Source: RHLJ01 sp040222455 (GTDB taxonomy: Bacteria; Bacteroidota; Rhodothermia; Balneolales; Balneolaceae). From it: DNA of 64,000 nucleotides. The stretch spans positions 62,001 to 126,000 of the forward strand of contig JAVKDD010000003.1 of NCBI GenBank assembly GCA_040222455.1. The letters run 5' to 3'. The notes under the pieces were generated by a model that did not search any database, had not been told where the DNA came from, and was given only the letters and a program-made list of their open reading frames with translations. The translations under genes were made by a program, and so were the position numbers. How positions within the stretch are numbered: the first letter of the stretch is position 1; each line of letters begins with the position of its first letter. Below, piece after piece: positions 9,486 to 17,287 of this stretch.

Positions 9486-10733
9486 GTGAAGAAATTCAGG
9501 GTTACACTTATTGTTGCAATTTTATTAGGGGTGTTGTTCGCTTCTGTAGCTATTTATACAATTGAAAGCGAGAAGAGGGAATTATCAGAAGACTTGATCG
9601 AACTTTCAAAAGTTAAATATGGCATGTTTAGTGTAGATGAATGGGAGGAAGTGTTATCTGAAATCATTATAAAAAGAATTAATGATTTTGATTTGGAAGA
9701 TACCAATAAAGACAAGATGAGAGAAAAGATATCCGGCTTTCTACAGGTAGCTATCGATGAACTAGAAGTAGCTTATGATGACAAGAAAGGATTACTCCAA
9801 AGAGTGGGAGCCTCAGTTTTTGACGTTTTTGGACACATGGAAGAAGAAATTCCTACTATAACAGAAGGGATAATTGATTTTATGAATGATCCTGAGAACC
9901 GGGAAAGAATAAAAGAATATTTATTAAATAAAATGAATGAATATTCTGAAGATACATTTTCAGAAATTGACTATTCGTTATATGACCAAATATTAGCAGA
10001 GCAAGGAGTGGATACTAAAGAAGATGCTATTGAAGTTTTAGAATTGAAAGTCGATTCTTTAGCAACAATAAGAAGCTACTATTCGGTATTTCTTTTCGGG
10101 ATGGTTGTTTTACTGTTTCTTGGTGTGGCTTTTACAAAAGACATTCATAGCATCGAATATGCATTTCTAACTCTTATTTGTATAATTTTATTAATGGTAG
10201 GCATTTTGTTGCCCATGATAAATATTGACGCCCGTATATCGGAGATGAATTTTCAATTAATGGGAGAGTCGATAACATTCACTGATCAAGTACTGTATTT
10301 TAAAAGTAAAAGCATTCTAGAAGTAGTTACCTTAATGCTTAGTAACTCAAAAATTGACGTAAAGCTAGTTGGGTTTTTAGTGCTCCTTTTTAGTGTGCTA
10401 TTCCCCTTCTCAAAACTCATTTCATCGCTTATATATTTGTTTTCAGAAAAAGCAAAGAATAGTAAAGTAGTTAGCTTTTTAGTGTTTAAAACTGCTAAAT
10501 GGTCGATGGCTGACGTTATGGTCGTAGCTATATTTATGGCGTACATAGGCTTTTCGGGAATCATTTCGGAGCAACTTGCCGATATAGAAAAAATTGCCAA
10601 AAACCTTGATATCCTTACTACAAATGCTTCAAGCCTACAGGTTGGTTTTTTTATTTTTACTTCTTTTGCAGTTCTGAGTCTAATTATTTCTCATAAACTT
10701 CAATATCGGTTGAAGAACTCAGAAGCGAGTTGA
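9486..10733 (+). CDS. PqiA-like integral membrane protein with long N-terminal extension
   Basis: The C-terminal half carries the paraquat-inducible protein A signature (VLLFSVLFPFSKLISSLIYLF and WSMADVMVVAIFMAYIGFSG) with four hydrophobic segments. PqiA proteins are inner-membrane partners of MCE-type lipid-transport systems. An N-terminal anchor helix is followed by about 170 acidic, helical residues not seen in classical PqiA. No MCE (PqiB) gene is adjacent. The start is GTG 9486, which opens directly into the membrane anchor. Confidence 0.7.
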   Translation: MKKFRVTLIVAILLGVLFASVAIYTIESEKRELSEDLIELSKVKYGMFSVDEWEEVLSEIIIKRINDFDLEDTNKDKMREKISGFLQVAIDELEVAYDDKKGLLQRVGASVFDVFGHMEEEIPTITEGIIDFMNDPENRERIKEYLLNKMNEYSEDTFSEIDYSLYDQILAEQGVDTKEDAIEVLELKVDSLATIRSYYSVFLFGMVVLLFLGVAFTKDIHSIEYAFLTLICIILLMVGILLPMINIDARISEMNFQLMGESITFTDQVLYFKSKSILEVVTLMLSNSKIDVKLVGFLVLLFSVLFPFSKLISSLIYLFSEKAKNSKVVSFLVFKTAKWSMADVMVVAIFMAYIGFSGIISEQLADIEKIAKNLDILTTNASSLQVGFFIFTSFAVLSLIISHKLQYRLKNSEAS

Positions 10734-10765
10734 CAGTTTTAACAAACTTGTTATTTAGTAGTTTT

Positions 10766-11137
10766 TTACGCTAAATCTTTAACAAAAATAACGGCGTTGT
10801 GATTAGGACTAAATAACCCAAACTCATTGGTTCCCCATGGCGTATTATCCCGGCGCTTTATTTCAAATCCAGCCTCTTCAAATTCTTTCTGTAGAATATC
10901 TAAGTCTTCTACCCAGATTTTGATTTGCTGAGCGGCATTCTTGGAAGGCATGTCTTTCTCAAATTGAAATTGAATATGAAAGCCAACTCCTTCTCTGAAT
11001 AGCATCGCATAATCAAGTTTATCCGAATACTTCAAAGAGTCATAGACTTTGTTAAATCCTAGCTTCTCGAAGAACTCGATTTCCGCTTTTACATTGTTTG
11101 CAGGAAGGACGGGGGTTATGTTTTTAAGGTTGGACAT
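10766..11137 (-). CDS. VOC-family (glyoxalase/bleomycin-resistance-like) protein
   Basis: Small single-unit vicinal-oxygen-chelate fold protein of 123 residues. The typical beta-alpha-beta-beta-beta order is visible, starting ITPVLPANNVKAEIEFFEKLGFNKVYDS and ending DNTPWGTNEFGLFSPNHNAVIFVKD. Probably works as a dimer; no specific substrate can be assigned. It lies 11 bases downstream of the PqqB-like gene on the same strand and may be cotranscribed. Confidence 0.75.
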   Translation of the reverse strand: MSNLKNITPVLPANNVKAEIEFFEKLGFNKVYDSLKYSDKLDYAMLFREGVGFHIQFQFEKDMPSKNAAQQIKIWVEDLDILQKEFEEAGFEIKRRDNTPWGTNEFGLFSPNHNAVIFVKDLA

Positions 11138-11148
11138 AATTACTAATT

Positions 11149-12078
11149 CTAGAGTCCAATCCTCATCCCCTCAAAAGCCACTTTAAATCCCAAGTTCTCA
11201 ACTTGTTTACGTTCCATGCTATTCAGGATAAGTGGATTGGTATGATTGAAATGAATGAAAATCACTTTGGCTCGTTCTGTTTCAGGTAAATCTTTAAAAA
11301 GCTCGAGACTCTCTTCCACAAATGGATGAGGAATTTGACTTATATCTCTACCAGGGAGCTCCATTGAATCAAAGAAGGTAGCATCAATAAATGCGAGATC
11401 TACTTTCTTGATTTCTTCAATAATACTTCGATCCCAGATTTCCCATTTATTGATATCGGGAATGAAAAGCACTTTTTTATTTGATGATTCTATGCGATAT
11501 CCAACGGTTTCAGAATATTCGTCGCGGTGGGGGACAAGAAATGGAGTTACTGAAAGATTCTTAGAAATATGAATGGCAGAGTCAGGTGCTTGATTGATGA
11601 GTTGTATATTTTTGTACTCTACTAATTGATCCCAGGGACCATTTTCTGAAACATATAAGTTCATCCAAGGCATTGCGTAAACAGGCATATTAGTAGCGCC
11701 CATTACCTCCTGTCCAAGATGCATTAATCCAGTATAATGTCCAATATGTGCATGCGTTAAGAATATTCCAGAGAGGTTTTGAACCTTCGCTTCTTCCGTC
11801 AAATTATGTAGTTGAAATTTAAAATCCGGCGTGGCTTCAAACATCCAGGCATCACCAGATTCTTTATCAATTAAACCCAGGCTGGTGGCATATCTTTGAT
11901 CCTCATTGCCTAACCAATATTGATTACAATTCGCTTGAGTACATCCAGCTTGAGGGAAGCCCGCATCCTGAGCAATTCCAAGAACGGTTACGTATTGTTC
12001 AGAAGTAACATTCGTAGGTTCTTGGCGATTTGAACAGGAAAGAATCAGAAATAAAGATAGGATAGCATATATTTTCAT
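11149..12078 (-). CDS. PqqB-like metallo-beta-lactamase-fold lipoprotein
   Basis: Metallo-hydrolase-fold protein similar to PqqB (VTVLGIAQDAGFPQAGC near the start). A lipoprotein signal (MKIYAILSLFLILSCSN, lipobox ILSC) indicates export, unlike cytoplasmic PqqB. The metal loop reads THAHIGHYTGLMHLG: the aspartate of canonical HxHxDH is replaced by glycine, while HRDEYSE and IFIHFNHTNP supply further histidines. No other PQQ genes are present, so a role in PQQ synthesis is unlikely. It may be a secreted hydrolase of unknown substrate. Confidence 0.7.
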   Translation of the reverse strand: MKIYAILSLFLILSCSNRQEPTNVTSEQYVTVLGIAQDAGFPQAGCTQANCNQYWLGNEDQRYATSLGLIDKESGDAWMFEATPDFKFQLHNLTEEAKVQNLSGIFLTHAHIGHYTGLMHLGQEVMGATNMPVYAMPWMNLYVSENGPWDQLVEYKNIQLINQAPDSAIHISKNLSVTPFLVPHRDEYSETVGYRIESSNKKVLFIPDINKWEIWDRSIIEEIKKVDLAFIDATFFDSMELPGRDISQIPHPFVEESLELFKDLPETERAKVIFIHFNHTNPLILNSMERKQVENLGFKVAFEGMRIGL

Positions 12079-12138
12079 TCTAAAAGGAATGAAAAATGAA
12101 GCACTAAAGAAAGAGGAGAAAAAGGTTAAATTTAATTG

Positions 12139-12453
12139 ATGGGAAAGACAAGTAATAGAATTAAACCAATAATTACTCCTATACTGATATTCAATGGATT
12201 AGTAATAGTAATTTTGATTTATACAATCCTACGTGATACAATTATTAAACCAGATCCAAGTATGGGTTTAGGTGTTTTATTTGGATTTATAGGATTATTC
12301 ATATCGGTAGTTGTGCTAATTTTTGAACAAGTGTTTGTAATGTTTATCAGAAGAGAACAAACCCTAGATAAGAAAACTGTTAGAACCATATGGATCATAG
12401 AGTTTCTAATAATCAGCTTTATTTTGTTTTTTCTAAGGAATGGAATAGGATAA
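12139..12453 (+). CDS. Hypothetical small three-helix membrane protein
   Basis: About 104 residues with three hydrophobic segments (PIITPILIFNGLVIVILIYTI; GVLFGFIGLFISVVVLIF; IWIIEFLIISFILFFL) and basic loops. No recognised domain. ATG 12139 is preferred over TTG 12136. A long palindromic repeat begins directly after the stop codon. Confidence 0.55.
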   Translation: MGKTSNRIKPIITPILIFNGLVIVILIYTILRDTIIKPDPSMGLGVLFGFIGLFISVVVLIFEQVFVMFIRREQTLDKKTVRTIWIIEFLIISFILFFLRNGIG

Positions 12454-12535
12454 AAAGTCATACTGAGGATACTTCCGAAGCATCTGCACTGAGATTAAAT
12501 CGTGCAGATTCTTCGCTTTCGCACAGAATGACTTT
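12454..12535. repeat. Long imperfect palindromic intergenic repeat
   Basis: Outer arms AAAGTCATACTG (12454-12465) and CAGAATGACTTT (12524-12535) pair with one mismatch. Inner arms GAAGCATCTGCAC (12477-12489) and GTGCAGATTCTTC (12502-12514) pair with one mismatch around a 12-base loop. The whole can fold as one long hairpin between two convergent genes. Its wording resembles a dispersed intergenic palindrome I recall from Bacteroidota-type genomes (GTCATTCTG...CAGAATGAC). Only one copy was noticed here. It may act as a terminator or be a small non-autonomous mobile repeat. Confidence 0.7.
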
Positions 12536-12552
12536 GTAATAGAAAAAGTAAT

Positions 12553-12924
12553 CTACCCACCCATTTTAGCTGAATCGTAATAGAAGCGAATATGAGTAAT
12601 CAATCCGTTTTCCCAAGTCTGAACTTCAACTTCTTCAATCTTCATTCTTCCACCGCCTTTGAAAGTACAATCAGCCCAAGATTCCATTACAACTTTTCCA
12701 TTCTCAGGATCTTCAGCCAAAGCGGTAATACCCATACCATGAAACTCTTCAATACTTTCTTCCCATTCTACCTGGAACTTTCGGTTTGCAGCCTTTCCTT
12801 TAGTAACATCTCCATTCCCTTCTACTTTTACAGAATCTTCGTGGTAATAAGTATCAAATGCTTCTAGAAGTTTGCCTTCAGAAGCTAATTGATTCATATG
12901 TTTTGCTCGATTTAAATTTGTCAT
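12553..12924 (-). CDS. SnoaL-like (NTF2-fold) protein, paralogue 1
   Basis: A 123-residue soluble protein of the SnoaL/NTF2-like cone-barrel fold, seen in the N-terminal helix followed by YYHEDSVKVE and in the closing strand TWENGLITHIRFYYD. It shares YYH-x-D, GK-x-ANR, GM-x-I-x-A and TFKGG with the gene at 13508-13867, so the two are paralogues. Members bind or isomerise small molecules; catalysis cannot be asserted. Confidence 0.7.
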   Translation of the reverse strand: MTNLNRAKHMNQLASEGKLLEAFDTYYHEDSVKVEGNGDVTKGKAANRKFQVEWEESIEEFHGMGITALAEDPENGKVVMESWADCTFKGGGRMKIEEVEVQTWENGLITHIRFYYDSAKMGG

Positions 12925-13000
12925 AATAGTGTGTTTTTAAATTTTAAATAATGACCAACTATTTCAATTACAGATAAGTAAACGATAAAGGGACAATTAA

Positions 13001-13038
13001 ATAAAAAAAGCCTTCAATAAATAAAAATTGAAGGCTTT
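13001..13038 (-). terminator. Rho-independent terminator of the small membrane protein gene
   Basis: Perfect 12-bp stem AAAGCCTTCAAT / ATTGAAGGCTTT (13007-13018, 13027-13038) with an 8-base loop. On the minus strand it is followed by a T run, immediately downstream of the 13069-13299 gene. Confidence 0.85.
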
Positions 13039-13068
13039 AAACCTAGTACGTTTAAAAGGAGAATATAA

Positions 13069-13299
13069 TTAGAAGCGTGTTCTACCTACTTTATGCTGAA
13101 CATTCATCTTATATTTTAAATTTTTCAATCCAAGCGGAAAAAGAATAGGCCAAAAGAAAAACCCTCTTAGAAATGATATTATTCCTCTTCCAAACATTTT
13201 AAAACCGCCAATTCTATGCTGATATACTAATTGTGTTATAGAAAACATTCCCATTACAATACTGAATGCAATGAAAAGTGATAAAGCTACTGTAATCAT
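13069..13299 (-). CDS. Hypothetical small membrane protein
   Basis: A 76-residue protein with an N-terminal membrane helix (ITVALSLFIAFSIVMGMFSI), a second amphipathic or membrane segment (ISFLRGFFFWPILFPLGL) and a basic C-terminus. No recognised domain. Supported by its own strong terminator and by its place between two paralogous genes on the same strand. Confidence 0.55.
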   Translation of the reverse strand: MITVALSLFIAFSIVMGMFSITQLVYQHRIGGFKMFGRGIISFLRGFFFWPILFPLGLKNLKYKMNVQHKVGRTRF

Positions 13300-13449
13300 T
13301 TTATTAATTATTTATGTGTAAATTATTTTAATTTCAATTGGTCAACTACTAAATTACTATTAACGTTCATTATGATTACTTGTTTGTCTTAAAATCTTCG
13401 AAAAATTTAGACATTATTTGAGTCAGCAAATGAATGCAAAGCAATTAAG

Positions 13450-13480
13450 AAAAAAGCCTCGCTAACAAATAACGAGGCTT
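13450..13480 (-). terminator. Rho-independent terminator after SnoaL-like paralogue 2
   Basis: 8-bp perfect stem AAGCCTCG / CGAGGCTT (13454-13461, 13473-13480) with an 11-base loop, followed by a T run on the minus strand, just downstream of the 13508-13867 gene. Confidence 0.8.
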
Positions 13481-13507
13481 CGAAACAATAAATCTCGAAT
13501 GTAAAAC

Positions 13508-13867
13508 TTATCTGGAATTGCTATAAAAACGCTCACGAATAATATGATCGCCATCCCACTTTTGAGTAGCTACTTGTTCAATAACTATGTGATGTCCGCC
13601 TTTAAAAGTAACATCCATCGAGCACTCTACAGAAGTAGTAGCGGTTTCTTCATTTGAGTTAATCGCTTTAATTTCCATACCATTAAAAGATTCAACGTTT
13701 GAGAAAAACTCAATTTCACGATCTCTGTTAGCATCTTTTCCAGCAACGATAGTTCCATCTTCAAGAACCATATCGCAATCGTTGTGGTAATAGGCTTCAA
13801 AAGCTTCCATGGCTTTACCTTGACCAAGTTGAGTATAAATATCTGTAATTTTTTCTAAGTAACTCAT
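13508..13867 (-). CDS. SnoaL-like (NTF2-fold) protein, paralogue 2
   Basis: A 119-residue soluble protein resembling the gene at 12553-12924, with conserved YYHNDCD, GKDANRD, FNGMEIKA, TFKGG and RFYS blocks. Fold inferred as SnoaL/NTF2. Its start lies about 19 bases from the nearer of two identical palindromes that it shares with the divergent histidine kinase gene, so common regulation is possible. No catalytic assignment is made. Confidence 0.7.
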   Translation of the reverse strand: MSYLEKITDIYTQLGQGKAMEAFEAYYHNDCDMVLEDGTIVAGKDANRDREIEFFSNVESFNGMEIKAINSNEETATTSVECSMDVTFKGGHHIVIEQVATQKWDGDHIIRERFYSNSR

Positions 13868-13885
13868 TTATGTAATAATAATTTA

Positions 13886-13953
13886 GTTTAATGTTAAACA
13901 ATTGTTGTGGTTATAACTTTTTGAGATACCAGTTCGTTCGTTTAATGTTAAAC
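13886..13953. promoter_or_regulatory. Paired palindromic operator-like sites
   Basis: The 14-mer GTTTAATGTTAAAC occurs twice, at 13886-13899 and 13940-13953, exactly 54 bases apart. Each copy is an inverted repeat (GTTTAA-N2-TTAAAC). They lie in the divergent spacer between the SnoaL-like gene and the histidine kinase gene and could bind a dimeric regulator, perhaps the adjacent LytTR regulator. Regulatory function is inferred. Confidence 0.55.
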
Positions 13954-14028
13954 TATTTTCCCTAAAAAATTATTAGTCAATTTAATTCTTAAGATGGCGG
14001 GTGAAGATGTGATTCGTATATTAAAGCT

Positions 14029-15051
14029 ATGAAACGCAATTTAATTTTTTTAGCTATTCATAGTAGTGTTTGGTGTATACTCATTGCATTGCCACTGTTC
14101 TTTACCAACCGTGCGTTTGCGAATGATGAATCAGAAATTTTATTTTGGGTTCCTTTGCCTTTCTGGATAACCATTGGTTTACTTATAGTAATTTTTTATC
14201 TGAATTATTATGTGTTCATACCCCAGTTTTTATTTCCAAGAAAGTACGCCTTTTATGCCATTATCTTAGTTGGGTTGTTTTTGATATTTATTGAGGCACC
14301 AAGGGCAATTGCCGATTTAGTGGTAAGTAAGCCGCCCGAAAGGTTGAACCGTGAAGTAGCAGAAGTGGTTTTCCCGATTCTTTTCTCAAATGTGTTTTTA
14401 ATGTATATCGCAGTTTTTTTCTCTTCTATAGCGCTAAGATTAAGCAGCCGTTGGTTTGAGACGGAAGAAGAACGGCACCGAGTTCAAATGTCCTATTTAA
14501 CAAGTCAAATAAGCCCACATTTCTTATTTAATACATTAAACAGTATCTATGGACTCGCCATAGTTAAAGCCCCAAAAGCAGCAGACATGGTTGGTAAGCT
14601 TTCTGAAATGATGCGATATACTCTCGATTCTAGTAGGAATGAAATGGTGCCTTTAACTAAAGAACTCGATTATCTACGTGGCTACATCGAATTACAAAAA
14701 GTTCGTCTTGATGAAAATATTGAGACGGATATTTTAATAGAAGAAGATGAAAATGGAAAGCAAATTGCCCCACTGATTCTATTACCGTTTATCGAAAATG
14801 CATTTAAATATGGAGTAAATGCTGAACAAAACAGCAAAATCAAAATCCATATTAAACTAAATGAACAAGATCTGAAGCTCACGGTATTTAACAATAAAGT
14901 GGATGTTGACTCACAACATTTAAAGAAATCGGGTTTTGGGATCGAGAATACAAAAAAACGCCTGAATCTTATCTATCCAGAAAGACATGAATTAGAGATT
15001 ATCGAAAACTCATATGATTTTATGGTAAAATTACAGATTCAACTGGGGTGA
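14029..15051 (+). CDS. LytS/YehU-type sensor histidine kinase
   Basis: Four transmembrane segments fall at about residues 5-25, 40-62, 74-92 and 112-136, with no large extracellular sensor domain. The His_kinase domain follows, with phospho-acceptor His164 in TSQISPHFLFNTLNSIYGL and a HATPase module (LILLPFIENAFKYG, SGFGIENTKKRL). It autophosphorylates and passes phosphate to the overlapping LytTR regulator. The tripartite exporter operon downstream is a plausible target. The ligand is unknown. Confidence 0.85.
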   Translation: MKRNLIFLAIHSSVWCILIALPLFFTNRAFANDESEILFWVPLPFWITIGLLIVIFYLNYYVFIPQFLFPRKYAFYAIILVGLFLIFIEAPRAIADLVVSKPPERLNREVAEVVFPILFSNVFLMYIAVFFSSIALRLSSRWFETEEERHRVQMSYLTSQISPHFLFNTLNSIYGLAIVKAPKAADMVGKLSEMMRYTLDSSRNEMVPLTKELDYLRGYIELQKVRLDENIETDILIEEDENGKQIAPLILLPFIENAFKYGVNAEQNSKIKIHIKLNEQDLKLTVFNNKVDVDSQHLKKSGFGIENTKKRLNLIYPERHELEIIENSYDFMVKLQIQLG

Positions 15052-15743
15052 TGATAAAAGCAATTGCCATAGACGACGAGCCTCTCGCACTGGATGTTAT
15101 AAAAGCATTATGTAACACAGTAGATTTTATTGAGCTGGACAAGACTTTTACCAAGCCGAACGATGCACTAAAACATTTGCGGAAATTTCCAGTTGATTTA
15201 CTTTTCTTGGACATTCAGATGCCAAGCATGACGGGGATTAATTTATACAAATCTGTATCCCAAGATACCATGGTAATTTTTACTACTGCATTTAGCGAGT
15301 ATGCCGTAGAAAGTTATGAGCTAAGTGCGATCGATTATTTATTAAAACCGATAAGGAAAGAACGTTTTTTAAAAGCGGTAGAAAAGGCAAAAGAGTTCTA
15401 TAAATACACTAACGAAACATCAGGAATATCAGAGAGGCATTTATTCATAAGAGTTAATTATGAATTAAAAAAAATTGATTTTGAAGACATTGAATATGTT
15501 GAAGGGTTAAGCGATTATCTGAAAATACATCTTAAAAGTGGACAAACACTTGTTCCAAGAATGACGATGAAAGATATAAGCGAAAAATTACCGAGTAGTG
15601 ATTTTATTAGGGTACACAGATCCTTCATAGTGCCTAAATCTAGTATTCAGAAAATAAAAAGCAGAAGCCTTTCTATTCCGGAAAGAGAAATACCTGTGGG
15701 TGTAACCTATACAGAAGAACTAAGGAAATTATTTGAGCAATGA
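15051..15743 (+). CDS. LytTR-family DNA-binding response regulator
   Basis: Receiver domain at residues 1-115 with the acidic pocket DDE (8-10), phospho-acceptor Asp54 in LFLDIQMP and conserved Lys in YLLKPIRKE. A LytTR DNA-binding domain follows at about 130-230 (FIRVNYELKKIDFEDIEYVEGLSDYLKIHL, then FIRVHRSFIVP). ATG 15051 shares one base with the kinase stop codon (TGATG), so the two are translationally coupled; a GTG at 15048 is an alternative. Probably controls its own cluster or the exporter downstream. Confidence 0.85.
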   Translation: MIKAIAIDDEPLALDVIKALCNTVDFIELDKTFTKPNDALKHLRKFPVDLLFLDIQMPSMTGINLYKSVSQDTMVIFTTAFSEYAVESYELSAIDYLLKPIRKERFLKAVEKAKEFYKYTNETSGISERHLFIRVNYELKKIDFEDIEYVEGLSDYLKIHLKSGQTLVPRMTMKDISEKLPSSDFIRVHRSFIVPKSSIQKIKSRSLSIPEREIPVGVTYTEELRKLFEQ

Positions 15744-15896
15744 ACATCCTGAGGCAAGTTATTAGCGGCTAAGCTAATGACTCGTTAAAACCCGGAAGTT
15801 TGCTAAATAACGATAAGAAAATACCTAGTTCATACAGTTGGTCGCACCAAATTGCCCATTCATCGCAAGTATTTTAGTAGCTAAAAAAATAAGGCG

Positions 15897-15931
15897 ACTT
15901 TTGTTACAGAAATAAAAATCTCAACAAAAGT
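15897..15931. promoter_or_regulatory. Inverted repeat ahead of the exporter operon
   Basis: Perfect 9-bp arms ACTTTTGTT (15897-15905) and AACAAAAGT (15923-15931), 17 bases apart, ending eight bases before the TolC-like start codon. It could be an operator or an mRNA leader stem. The rest of 15744-15938 holds no other structure that I can support. Confidence 0.35.
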
Positions 15932-15938
15932 TAGTCAA

Positions 15939-17285
15939 ATGCGACCTCTATTTTTCACCCTGCTTCTGGTTCTTTTTCCACTGAGCATATCTGCACAGCA
16001 CTTAGAAATAGAAACAGAGAACCCACCCCAAAAATATGTATGGACTCTTGAAGAAAGTATCAATTATGCATTAGAGCATAACTTGACGATCAAACAAGCG
16101 AATTTAGATTTGGAGAGCGTTGAGCTTAGTTATGACCAATCTAAAATGGAACGACTCCCAAATCTTTCAGGAAGTATAAATCAAAGGTGGTCAAATGGTA
16201 GCACTATCGATCCCATTACCAGCGATTTCATCAACCAAAAGAGTAGCTCCACAAGTTTAGGCTTAAACAGTTCAATGATTTTGTTCAATGGCTTTCAAAT
16301 AAATAATCGTATAAAGCAAAATAAACTGGTAACAGAACAAACAGAATTATTACTAGAAGAAACAAAAAACAACATACAGATAAGTGTATTAGATGCGTAT
16401 GTGCAGGCACTTTATTCGAAAGAAGCAGTGAGTATAGCTCAAAGTCAACTTGATGCTTCAGAACAGGAGCTAGAGCATGCCGAAGGTTTATTTAAAGGGC
16501 GCTCAATAACGCTAAAAGAGTTAAACGATATCCAGTCACAAAACGCTACTAATCAATACAACCTAATTAGCTCGAATGCGAGTTATCAACAACAGTTGCT
16601 CACTCTTAAGCAGTTATTGGAATTAGATAGCTCAAATAAAATAGAGTTAATAGCACCTCCAACCGATTATCTGGTTAAAGAGGAACTAGAAAACGAAGGG
16701 TTAATTTATCAGAGTGCTCTTAGTTTTTTACCAGAAGTAGGAGCATCAAAAACCAACATCGCTATAAGTGGTTCAAGTTTAGATATTGCAAAAGGAGGTT
16801 TATACCCCACTCTATCATTAAGCGGAAGCCTTTCCAGTGGTTATACAAAATCGATGGGATTGGATTTTACAGATCAGTTGGATGGAAATTTCAGTCAGTC
16901 GCTAGGAGTGTCATTATCGATTCCAATTTTCAATCGATTTTCAAGTAATACCAACATTCAACTTGCGAAAATTGATGTTAAACAAGCGGAACTAAATTAT
17001 GAAACCACCAAGAAGGAATTATACCGAAAGATAGAATCGGCTTGGTTAAGCGCATCGTCTTATGGCGAGCAGATGTCCGCTGCCGAAATATCTCGTGAAG
17101 CTGCTCGGTCTTCGTATGAATTAGCTCAGGCTCAGTTTAATGTGGGTGAAATTACTGCTACTGATTTAATTGTAGCACAAAGCTCACTTAACACTGCAGA
17201 ATTGAATTTCATCCAGGCTAAGTACCTAACCATTTTATATACCCAATTGTTAGAATTTTACCAAGGAAACCCTATTAAACTATAA
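15939..17285 (+). CDS. TolC-family outer-membrane efflux protein
   Basis: Outer-membrane channel of the TolC/OEP family, the exit duct of tripartite exporters. A signal peptide (MRPLFFTLLLVLFPLSISAQ) is followed by two OEP repeats, each a long coiled-coil helical hairpin; the repeat beginning YALEHNLTIKQANLDLESVELSYDQ is typical. The 448-residue length is normal. It starts an operon with a membrane-fusion protein (3-base gap), an ABC ATPase and an ABC permease, so it should complete a MacAB-TolC-like pump. Confidence 0.85.
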   Translation: MRPLFFTLLLVLFPLSISAQHLEIETENPPQKYVWTLEESINYALEHNLTIKQANLDLESVELSYDQSKMERLPNLSGSINQRWSNGSTIDPITSDFINQKSSSTSLGLNSSMILFNGFQINNRIKQNKLVTEQTELLLEETKNNIQISVLDAYVQALYSKEAVSIAQSQLDASEQELEHAEGLFKGRSITLKELNDIQSQNATNQYNLISSNASYQQQLLTLKQLLELDSSNKIELIAPPTDYLVKEELENEGLIYQSALSFLPEVGASKTNIAISGSSLDIAKGGLYPTLSLSGSLSSGYTKSMGLDFTDQLDGNFSQSLGVSLSIPIFNRFSSNTNIQLAKIDVKQAELNYETTKKELYRKIESAWLSASSYGEQMSAAEISREAARSSYELAQAQFNVGEITATDLIVAQSSLNTAELNFIQAKYLTILYTQLLEFYQGNPIKL

Positions 17286-17287
17286 TC

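Noticed and set aside
11149..12078. PQQ biosynthesis locus
   Set aside because: Only one PqqB-like gene is present and it encodes an exported lipoprotein with an altered metal motif.
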